A stretch of 19,003 nucleotides of DNA from Thiobacillus sp. UBA6205 (GTDB lineage: Bacteria > Pseudomonadota > Gammaproteobacteria > Burkholderiales > Thiobacillaceae). Within the stretch, counting starts at the first letter, position 1, and the number at the start of each line of letters is the position of its first letter. Position numbers and translations under genes: made by a program. The stretch is from contig DISR01000035.1 of the NCBI GenBank assembly GCA_002421825.1, positions 1 through 19,003 of the forward strand. Direction: 5' to 3'. Below, piece by piece: positions 12,964-19,003 of this stretch. A model generated the notes under the pieces. The model was not told where the DNA came from and made no database searches. It saw nothing but the letters and a program-made list of their open reading frames with translations.

Positions 12964-13260
12964 ATGCTGCATATTGTGAACAAATCCCCATTCGACACTG
13001 GCTCGCTGGCCAGCGTGTTGCGTGTGGCCAAGAAGGATGGCGGCGCCGTGCTGCTGATCGAGGATGGCGTCTACGCTGCCGTCAAGAACGGCGCGACCGA
13101 AGCCAGTCTGAAATCAGCCGGCATGCCGGTGTATGTACTGCAACCCGACGCGGACGCCCGCGGCCTCCAGAGCAGGCTCATGGATGGCGTGAACATGGTC
13201 GACTACGGCGGTTTTGTGGATTTGGTGGCTGGGCACGACAACGTGCAATCCTGGCTGTAG
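12964..13260 (+). CDS. dsrH: sulfur transfer complex subunit DsrH
   Basis: DsrH (98 aa), related to TusB, completes the DsrEFH hexamer. The start MLHIVNKSPFDTGSL and the motif AVLLIEDGVYAAV are diagnostic. Some family members have a cysteine near residue 20 of unclear importance. Here that region reads SLASVLRVA and the whole protein is cysteine-free, so DsrE C78 is the only possible sulfur carrier in this complex. GGGGAA precedes the ATG. The gene ends 34 bases before dsrC. Confidence 0.94.
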   Translation: MLHIVNKSPFDTGSLASVLRVAKKDGGAVLLIEDGVYAAVKNGATEASLKSAGMPVYVLQPDADARGLQSRLMDGVNMVDYGGFVDLVAGHDNVQSWL

Positions 13261-13294
13261 GTTTTTTACTGATTCATTCTAGAGGAGTCGAATC

Positions 13295-13627
13295 ATGGCA
13301 ATGGATGTAAACGGTGTTTCTATCGAGACCGATGAAGAAGGTTTCCTGGTCAACCTGAGCGACTGGAATCCTGATGTCGCATTGGAACTGGCCAAGGGCG
13401 AGAGCATCGACCTGACCGATCAGCACTGGGAAGTGATCAACTTCCTGCGCGAGTACTACGACGAGTATCAAATTGCTCCCGCCGTGCGTGTGCTGACCAA
13501 GGCAATCGGCAAGAAGCTCGGTCCGGACAAGGGCAACAGCAAGTACCTGTACGACCTGTTCCCCTACGGCCCCGGCAAGCAGGCGTGCAAGATCGCCGGT
13601 CTGCCCAAGCCCACCGGCTGTATCTAA
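13295..13627 (+). CDS. dsrC: sulfur carrier DsrC (two-cysteine form)
   Basis: DsrC (110 aa) carries sulfur between DsrEFH, the sulfite reductase and the DsrMKJOP complex. Its flexible C-terminal arm QACKIAGLPKPTGCI contains both functional cysteines, C98 and C109 (CX10C), so it can form the intramolecular disulfide and the trisulfide. The core motif DLTDQHWEVINFLREYYDEY is intact. A strong ribosome site GAGGAG lies eight bases ahead. A terminator-like hairpin follows the gene, which fits the known high abundance of DsrC relative to the downstream membrane genes. A second, cysteine-free member of the family is encoded at 7979-8311 on the other strand. Confidence 0.98.
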   Translation: MAMDVNGVSIETDEEGFLVNLSDWNPDVALELAKGESIDLTDQHWEVINFLREYYDEYQIAPAVRVLTKAIGKKLGPDKGNSKYLYDLFPYGPGKQACKIAGLPKPTGCI

Positions 13628-13660
13628 GCAGCTTTTCAAGCTTGCTGTAGAAGTGGTTTG

Positions 13661-13693
13661 CAGGCGGGAGCCCAAACGGGCTGCCGCTTGTTT
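13661..13693 (+). terminator. terminator-like hairpin between dsrC and dsrM
   Basis: The stem CAGGCGGGAGCCC (13661-13673) / GGGCTGCCGCTTG (13678-13690) pairs with two mismatches around a four-base loop and is followed by TTTCAAC. The T-run is short. It probably gives partial termination, separating abundant dsrC message from the membrane-complex genes. An additional small fold-back (AGCAGCTT / AAGCTTGCT) lies just after the dsrC stop. Confidence 0.6.
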
Positions 13694-13724
13694 CAACGGT
13701 CCATCAAACGGAACTGGCTGACGC

Positions 13725-14453
13725 ATGTCTACGCTTTCCATAGTTTACGTGGTGCTGTTTTACGCCGCGACCCTGCTGCTGATAGCGGGGCTGGCAAGAA
13801 AAATACTGCAATATTCGCGCAGTCCCGCACCGTTAAAGATTCCCACTACGCCTGCGCCGACAACCACGTCGGGCGTGGCCTACCGCATGGCCAAAGAGGT
13901 CGTGCTGTTCGAGAGCCTGTTCAAATCCAGCAAATGGACCTGGATTTTCGGCTGGATGTTCCATTTCGGCATGCTCCTCGTGCTGGTGCGCCATTTGCGC
14001 TACTTCGTGGCCGACGTGCCGGTCTGGCTCGCCGCCATGCAGCCTTTCGGCAAGTACGCCGCCTTCATGATGGTGGCAGGTCTGGCCGGCCTGTGGGCGC
14101 GCCGCTTTCTGGTTGACCGCGTGCGCTACATTTCCACGCTGTCCGACCATCTGATGCTGGCATTGCTGATGGGCATCGGCATCTCCGGCGCGCTGATGAC
14201 TTTCGTCGCGCACACCGACATCATTGCCCTCAAGATGTTTGCGCTGGGCCTGGTTCGCCTTGCCCCGCAACCCGTGCCGGGCGATCCGGTTCTGCTGGCG
14301 CACCTGGCCATGGTCGCCTTGCTGATGATCATTTTCCCGATCAGCAAGCTGCTGCATGCGCCCGGCGTTTTCTTCAGCCCTACCCGCAACCAGGCAGACA
14401 ACCCGCGTGAGCGCCGCCATCTGGCGGACTGGGCTGCCCAGCTTGAGAAATAA
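13725..14453 (+). CDS. dsrM: DsrM, heme b membrane subunit of the DsrMKJOP complex
   Basis: DsrM (242 aa) resembles the NarI family, with about five membrane helices that bind b-type hemes and exchange electrons with quinones. Hydrophobic helices are visible near residues 3-25 (VLFYAATLLLIAGLA), 72-92 (WIFGWMFHFGMLLVLVRHL), 103-122, 140-162 (MLALLMGIGISGALMTFV) and 190-210 (HLAMVALLMIIFPISKLLH). Histidines in the second (H80, H89) and last helices are candidate heme ligands. The start ATG 13725 has a weak GGAA site. The short downstream gap (14 bases) to dsrK indicates coupled synthesis of the DsrMK module, which is thought to reduce or oxidise the DsrC disulfide. Confidence 0.94.
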   Translation: MSTLSIVYVVLFYAATLLLIAGLARKILQYSRSPAPLKIPTTPAPTTTSGVAYRMAKEVVLFESLFKSSKWTWIFGWMFHFGMLLVLVRHLRYFVADVPVWLAAMQPFGKYAAFMMVAGLAGLWARRFLVDRVRYISTLSDHLMLALLMGIGISGALMTFVAHTDIIALKMFALGLVRLAPQPVPGDPVLLAHLAMVALLMIIFPISKLLHAPGVFFSPTRNQADNPRERRHLADWAAQLEK

Positions 14454-14467
14454 AACAGGAGACTTGC

Positions 14468-16060
14468 GTGGCTGCTGCACCGGATTTTGAAGTCGCCAAG
14501 CTGACCGGCGAGATTACCGTCCCCAAACTGCGCGAAGGCGCAATGGCGGGCATCAAGTCATTCAAGGCCAACGAGAAAATGCAGGAAGCATTGGGCTTTC
14601 CTGGCGAGTTGGTCGAGGATTGGCATGACCGCGCCATCGGCAAGATGGGCGAGCTGCTGAAGAAATACCGCTCGTTGCAGGTATTCATGGACGCCTGCGT
14701 GCATTGCGGGGCCTGCACCGACAAGTGCCATTACTACCTGGGCACCTCCGATCCCAAGAACATGCCGGTCGCGCGCCAGGAACTGATGCGCCAGGTGTAT
14801 CGCCGCTATTTCACCTTCGCCGGCAAGTACTTTCCCAAGCTGGTGGGCGCGAAGGATCTGTCCAAGGAAATTCTCGACGACTGGTACAGCTACTACTATC
14901 AGTGTTCGGAGTGCCGCCGCTGCTCGGTGTATTGCCCCTACGGCATCGATACCGCCGAGATCACCATGGCCGGACGCGAGATTCTCGACAGTGTCGGCAT
15001 CGGCCAGAAATACACCAATGAGATTCTCGGCAAGCTGCACCGCATCGGCAACAACCTCGGCCTGCCCGGGCCGGCCATTCTGGACACCCTGGAAGGCCTC
15101 GAAGAGGACGTGCTGGAAGATACCGGCATCCCGGTCAAGTTCCCGCTCGACGTCGAAGGCGCCGAAGTGCTGCTGGTGACCCCGTCGGCCGACTTCTTCT
15201 CCGAGCCGCACGTGGAATCGCTGATCGGCTACGCCAAGGTGTTCCATGCCGCCGGCATCAGCTGGACGCTGTCCACCAAGGCTTCCGAGGCGGGCAACTT
15301 CGGCATGTTCATCGGCAGCTACGAGAACATGCGCAAGGCCGCGCTGCGTATCCGCGAAGCTGCGCTTGATCTCGGCGTCAAGCGCGTCGTGGTGGGCGAG
15401 TGCGGCCACGCCTGGCGCGTCGCCTACAGCTTTTGGAACACGCTCACCGGTGTCGGCGCCGGTGCGCCCGAAGACGACGAGTTCGCGCGCAAGCTGCAGG
15501 CCCAGCTCGACCACAGTGTTCCGCAGCCTGCGCACATCTGCGAATTCACCCACGACCTGCTCACGCGCGGTGTGATCAAGGCGGACAAGTCGAAGAACGA
15601 CCATCGCGTGATCACCTTCCACGATTCCTGCAACGTTTCGCGCGGGTCGCGCATGGGCGACACCCCGGGCGGCCAGTTCACCATCCCGCGCGAGGTCATC
15701 ATGATGGTGGCCAACAATTACCAGGACATGGCGCCTGGCACTACGCACGAAGCCACGTTCTGCTGCGGCGGCGGCGGCGGTCTGCTGACCGACGACCTCA
15801 TGCAGGTCCGCGTCAAGGGCGCGCAGCCGCGGATGGAAGCCTTCAAGGACGTCGTTGACAACAACAAGGTCAACTTCCTTGCCCTGATCTGCGCCATCTG
15901 CAAGGCGCAATTCACCAAGGTTCTGCCTTACTACGGTTACAAAATGGACATGGTGGGCGGTGTCCACCAGCTCGTAGCGACTGCCATTGAATTGCCCGGC
16001 CTCGGAGCAGGCCCGGTTGAGGCTGATGAAGCCGAAGCCGAAGCGGCGGCTGATGAATAA
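14468..16060 (+). CDS. dsrK: DsrK, HdrD-like catalytic subunit of the DsrMKJOP complex
   Basis: DsrK (530 aa) is related to heterodisulfide reductase HdrD and acts on the DsrC disulfide or trisulfide at the cytoplasmic side of the membrane. Two classical [4Fe-4S] motifs are seen (C77, C80, C83, C87 and C146, C149, C152, C156). The C-terminal CCG-type region has C388 (HDSCNVSR), C432-C433 (CCGGGGG) and C475-X2-C478, which fit the special noncubane cluster. The start is GTG at 14468 with AGGAG seven bases ahead. The tail after residue 510 is acidic, mostly E/A/D, and may be a flexible extension. It follows dsrM by 14 bases. Confidence 0.96.
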   Translation: MAAAPDFEVAKLTGEITVPKLREGAMAGIKSFKANEKMQEALGFPGELVEDWHDRAIGKMGELLKKYRSLQVFMDACVHCGACTDKCHYYLGTSDPKNMPVARQELMRQVYRRYFTFAGKYFPKLVGAKDLSKEILDDWYSYYYQCSECRRCSVYCPYGIDTAEITMAGREILDSVGIGQKYTNEILGKLHRIGNNLGLPGPAILDTLEGLEEDVLEDTGIPVKFPLDVEGAEVLLVTPSADFFSEPHVESLIGYAKVFHAAGISWTLSTKASEAGNFGMFIGSYENMRKAALRIREAALDLGVKRVVVGECGHAWRVAYSFWNTLTGVGAGAPEDDEFARKLQAQLDHSVPQPAHICEFTHDLLTRGVIKADKSKNDHRVITFHDSCNVSRGSRMGDTPGGQFTIPREVIMMVANNYQDMAPGTTHEATFCCGGGGGLLTDDLMQVRVKGAQPRMEAFKDVVDNNKVNFLALICAICKAQFTKVLPYYGYKMDMVGGVHQLVATAIELPGLGAGPVEADEAEAEAAADE

Positions 16061-16086
16061 ACAGGAAATTTCTTAGGAGAACAGCA

Positions 16087-18048
16087 ATGTCGACCACATC
16101 CGATGACATGAAAAAAGGCCTTACCTTCCGCAAGTTCAAGGACGGTGAAACCAGTCAATTTGCCAAGGGCAGCGACTGGATTTTCGATGCGGACCACACC
16201 CACAAGTGCCCCGAGTACGTACTGTCATCGCCGCCCTGCCAGGCTTCCTGCCCGTCGGGTGAGGACATCCGCGGCTACCTCAACATCGTGCGCGGCATCG
16301 AGAAGCCGCCGGCAGGCATGAACTGGCAGGAATACGGCTTCCGCCGCATCGCCGAAGCCAACCCCTTCCCGGCGGTGATGGGCCGCGTCTGCCCGGCGCC
16401 CTGCGAATCCGGCTGCAATCGCAACCAGGTCGAAGACCACGTCGGCATCAACTCGGTCGAACATTTTCTCGGTGACTATGCCGTCGAGAACAAGCTGGCC
16501 TTCAAGCGTCCGGATGGCGTTCAGCCTTCCGGCAAGAAAGTCGCCATCATCGGCGGCGGCCCCGCCGGTCTGGCTGCGGCCTACCAGTTGTCCCTCAAGG
16601 GCCACAGCTGCACCATTTTCGATGACCACGAACTGCTGGGTGGCATGATGCGCTACGGCATTCCTGGTTTCCGTACCCCGCGCCACATCCTCGACGGCGA
16701 AATCCAGCGCATTATCGACCTGGGCGTGGAAACCCGCATGAAGACCCGTATCGGCACCGATGTCAGCTTCGAGCAGATCGAAAAGGATTTTGACGCCATT
16801 TTCATGGCCATGGGCGCGCAAAGCGGCCGCGCGCTGCCGGTACCCGGCGCCGAAGCCCCCAACTGCGTGACGGCAACCTCCTTCCTGAAGGCTTTCAACG
16901 ACGGCCGCCTGCAGCACGTCGGCAACCGCGTGGTGGTCATCGGCGGCGGCGACACCTCCATCGACGTGGCGACCGTTGCCCGCCGTCTGGGCAACATCAC
17001 CAACATCACTGATCTGGATCGTCCCGAGAACGTGCTGGCCGGCCATGCCGCGCACGACGTGGCCAAGATTTCCGCCCGTGACGGTGCTGACGTGGTGCTG
17101 GTTTCCCGCCAAACCATGGACAAGATGAACGCCGCCAAGGCCGAAGTCGAACATGCCCTGGAAGAAGGCATCAAGATTCTCGGTGGCGTGACCCCGATTG
17201 GTGTGGTGGTCGGCGCCGACGGCCGCGCCACTGCGCTGCGCGTGGCCGACTTCGAAGTGGTCAAGGGCGAAACCATCATCAAGGAAGGCACGGAGAAGGA
17301 CCTGCCCGCCGACCTGATCGTTTCTGCCATCGGCCAGGCCGTGGATTTCACCGGCCTGGAAACCTTCAACAACAACAAGGGCCTGATCAAGCCGGATGGC
17401 AACTATCGCTTCCCCGGCAAGCCGCACATCTTCGTGGGCGGCGACGTGATCAAGCCGCACCTGCTGACCACCGCCATCGGCCACGCTTCCATTGCCGCCG
17501 ACGGCATTGATCGCTTCCTGCGTGAAGGCACCACCGATCTGGGCAAGCGCCCCAAGGTCGACGCACACCGCTTCGACATGCTGCGCAAACTGGTTGAATC
17601 CGGCAAGACCATCGAAGAGTACAACCACAAGCAGGACTGGGGTACCTCCGAAGCCAAGTTCGCAGTGCACAACTACGAAGACCGTTCCTCCAAGTACGTG
17701 ATTCCCTCGGACGAGCTTTTCCTGGGCCACTTCATGTACGAAGACCGCAACAAGCGCGACATGAAGCATCTGACTGCCGAAGAAGCGCTGGGCAACTTCG
17801 AAGAGCGCCTGATGAAGCTGTCCGAGAAGGAGGTGGTGGCGGAAGCCAAGCGCTGCATGTCCTGCGGCCTGTGCTTCGAGTGCGACAACTGCGTGGTGTA
17901 CTGCCCGCAGACCGCCGTGTTCCGTGTGAAGAAGAACGATCGCACCCTGGGCCGCTATGTCGACACCGACTACACCAAGTGCATCGGCTGCCACATCTGT
18001 GCGGATGTCTGCCCGACCGGCTACATCCAGATGGGCATGGGCGAATAA
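16087..18048 (+). CDS. dsrL: DsrL, NAD(P)H:acceptor oxidoreductase
   Basis: DsrL (653 aa) is an iron-sulfur flavoprotein related to the small subunit of glutamate synthase. In sulfur oxidisers it takes electrons from DsrAB and passes them to NAD(P)+. The N-terminal cysteines (C41, C51, C55; C102, C106, C110) provide cluster ligands. The FAD-binding GGGPAG (about 156-161) and the nucleotide-binding GGGDTS (286-291) are intact. The C-terminus (from about residue 589) has two ferredoxin motifs, CMSCGLCFECDNC and CIGCHICADVCP. GGAG precedes the ATG. Its place between dsrK and dsrJ is the usual one in oxidative dsr operons. Its presence argues strongly for sulfur oxidation rather than sulfate reduction. 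Confidence 0.96.
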   Translation: MSTTSDDMKKGLTFRKFKDGETSQFAKGSDWIFDADHTHKCPEYVLSSPPCQASCPSGEDIRGYLNIVRGIEKPPAGMNWQEYGFRRIAEANPFPAVMGRVCPAPCESGCNRNQVEDHVGINSVEHFLGDYAVENKLAFKRPDGVQPSGKKVAIIGGGPAGLAAAYQLSLKGHSCTIFDDHELLGGMMRYGIPGFRTPRHILDGEIQRIIDLGVETRMKTRIGTDVSFEQIEKDFDAIFMAMGAQSGRALPVPGAEAPNCVTATSFLKAFNDGRLQHVGNRVVVIGGGDTSIDVATVARRLGNITNITDLDRPENVLAGHAAHDVAKISARDGADVVLVSRQTMDKMNAAKAEVEHALEEGIKILGGVTPIGVVVGADGRATALRVADFEVVKGETIIKEGTEKDLPADLIVSAIGQAVDFTGLETFNNNKGLIKPDGNYRFPGKPHIFVGGDVIKPHLLTTAIGHASIAADGIDRFLREGTTDLGKRPKVDAHRFDMLRKLVESGKTIEEYNHKQDWGTSEAKFAVHNYEDRSSKYVIPSDELFLGHFMYEDRNKRDMKHLTAEEALGNFEERLMKLSEKEVVAEAKRCMSCGLCFECDNCVVYCPQTAVFRVKKNDRTLGRYVDTDYTKCIGCHICADVCPTGYIQMGMGE

Positions 18049-18066
18049 ACAGACTAAGGGACGAAG

Positions 18067-18582
18067 ATGCTGGCAAGCTGGCTTAAATCTGCTGCCCTGG
18101 GCGCCCTGATCGCGCTGTCCCCGCTGGCAACGGCGGGTGACGGCGCGGGAGTGCCCGCGCCTGTGATTCAGAAGGCGCAGGGTGAACAGTGCGTGGAACC
18201 GACCGAGTACATGCGGAAGAATCACATGAAGGTGCTGAACCAGCATCGTGACAAGACCGTGCACGAGGGCATCCGCACCAAACAGCACAGTCTGAAGAAC
18301 TGCATCGAGTGCCACGCCACGCCTAATGACAAAGGCGAGCGCTCGGTGCTGGGCAAGGACAACTTCTGCCAAAGCTGCCACAGCTATGCGGCGGTGAAGG
18401 TGGACTGCTTCCAGTGCCATTCCAGCAAGCCTGCCGGCGATGGCGCCATGCACCCCATCGTTTCCAGCCAGTCCGGTCCCGGCGCGGAAACCGCTGCCAG
18501 CATGCGCCATCATTCTCAGGGCAAGTCGCCCAGCCTGAACTCGACCCTTTCGGTCAAGGACATCGCGGGGGTGCTCAAATGA
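18067..18582 (+). CDS. dsrJ: DsrJ, periplasmic triheme cytochrome c of the DsrMKJOP complex
   Basis: DsrJ (171 aa) has an N-terminal hydrophobic helix (MLASWLKSAALGALIALSPL) that serves as a signal or anchor and ends near ATAG. Three heme c sites follow: CIECH (79-83), CQSCH (101-105) and CFQCH (114-118). A lone cysteine, C42 (GEQCVEP), sits where family members have the unusual His/Cys heme ligand. The protein faces the periplasm and exchanges electrons with DsrO/DsrP or an outside donor. AAGGGAC precedes the ATG. The stop overlaps the dsrO start by four bases (ATGA), so the two are coupled. Confidence 0.95.
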   Translation: MLASWLKSAALGALIALSPLATAGDGAGVPAPVIQKAQGEQCVEPTEYMRKNHMKVLNQHRDKTVHEGIRTKQHSLKNCIECHATPNDKGERSVLGKDNFCQSCHSYAAVKVDCFQCHSSKPAGDGAMHPIVSSQSGPGAETAASMRHHSQGKSPSLNSTLSVKDIAGVLK

Positions 18583-19003
18583 ACAATTTCGAACAGTACC
18601 GACGCCGCTTCCTCGGCGGCGCGATGGCGACCGCCGGCGCAGCCATGATCCCCGGCATGATGCTGGTGGAAATGGCGCACAGCCGAGCGCCTGAAGAGGC
18701 CGTCAGCAGCAAGAACCGCTGGGGTCTGCTGATCGACACCACCAAGTGCGCCACCGGCTGCAGCGAGTGCGTAACCGCCTGCAACACCGAGAACGGCCTG
18801 TCCGGCAAGACCGGTCCGCAGGATTCGCAGTGGATCCGCAAGGTGGAACTGACCCACAAGAAAACCGGCACCCAGCATTCGCTGCCGGTGATGTGCCAGC
18901 ACTGCGAAGAGCCGCCATGCGTGGACGTGTGCCCGACCGGTGCCTCATTCAAGCGCGAAGACGGCATCGTGCTGGTCGACCGCCACATCTGCATCGGCTG
19001 CCG
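18579..19003 (+). CDS. dsrO: DsrO, periplasmic ferredoxin of the DsrMKJOP complex (truncated by window edge)
   Basis: The first 141 complete codons are visible. The N-terminus MNNFEQYRRRFLGGAMATAG is a twin-arginine (Tat) export signal, so the folded iron-sulfur protein is sent to the periplasm. Then follow CATGCSECVTAC, a four-cysteine cluster motif, then CQHCEEPPCVDVCPTG and the start of a third (CIGC) at the edge. This arrangement matches DsrO and NrfC/PhsB-like electron-transfer subunits. It starts inside the dsrJ stop (ATGA). The normal next gene, dsrP, is outside the window. The gene has no stop before position 19003. Confidence 0.94.
   Translation, partial: MNNFEQYRRRFLGGAMATAGAAMIPGMMLVEMAHSRAPEEAVSSKNRWGLLIDTTKCATGCSECVTACNTENGLSGKTGPQDSQWIRKVELTHKKTGTQHSLPVMCQHCEEPPCVDVCPTGASFKREDGIVLVDRHICIGC

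Noticed and set aside
14558..15967. 469-aa open frame on the minus strand
   Set aside because: It is antisense to dsrK and has no recognisable domain.
16225..18513. 762-aa open frame on the minus strand
   Set aside because: It is antisense to dsrL and dsrJ, which are certain. It has repetitive A/G/H/V-rich shadow composition.
9634..18582. Sulfate-reducer type dsr operon
   Set aside because: dsrEFH and dsrL are present, and no dsrD lies in the dsrB-downstream position. This is the oxidative arrangement.

Overview
The window comes from a sulfur-oxidising proteobacterium, most likely a betaproteobacterium of the Thiobacillus / Sulfuricella / Sulfuritalea kind. The evidence is an oxidative (reverse) dissimilatory sulfite reductase operon in the order dsrABEFHCMKLJO, with dsrEFH and dsrL present and no dsrD. 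A betaproteobacterial housekeeping block (nagZ-acpS) sits at the left edge, and the base composition is GC-rich. I cannot name the genus from sequence alone.

Layout. (1) 1-1456, minus strand: a tRNA-Ser(UGA), a radical SAM protein, acpS and the 5' part of nagZ, tightly packed in that transcription order. (2) 1457-1910: a gene-poor spacer holding a truncated tRNA-Ser copy, a row of three hairpins, a degenerate direct repeat, an inverted repeat and a minus-strand terminator-like hairpin. (3) 1911-3404, plus strand: one PilZ-like protein of unknown role. (4) 3418-9251, minus strand: eight genes transcribed away from dsrA. In transcription order they are an 82-aa unknown, a stand-alone Cas6/Cmx6-like protein, a DsrC paralogue with no cysteines, a two-domain sulfurtransferase, a 191-aa unknown, a TauD-like dioxygenase, a fusion of helix-turn-helix, [2Fe-2S] ferredoxin and flavin reductase, and a 102-aa unknown. 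A repeat-rich spacer precedes the sulfurtransferase gene, and a nested palindrome of about 275 bp separates it from the 191-aa gene. (5) 9252-9633: a divergent regulatory region. (6) 9634-19003, plus strand: the dsr operon, running off the window inside dsrO.

How the genes work together. DsrEFH passes sulfane sulfur to DsrC. DsrAB with DsrL oxidises DsrC-bound sulfur to sulfite in the cytoplasm. The DsrMKJOP membrane complex (M, K, J and part of O are visible) handles the DsrC thiol/disulfide state and electrons at the membrane. Hairpins after dsrA, dsrB and dsrC could set different transcript levels within the operon.

The minus-strand gene set sharing the dsr promoter region is the best candidate for an undescribed, sulfur-linked module. 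It joins a Cas6-fold RNA-binding protein without any CRISPR array, a redox-dead DsrC homologue, a rhodanese, a dioxygenase and a redox protein with its own DNA-binding head. Its joint function is inference from gene order. The family calls come from motifs and remembered family patterns, not from database searches.
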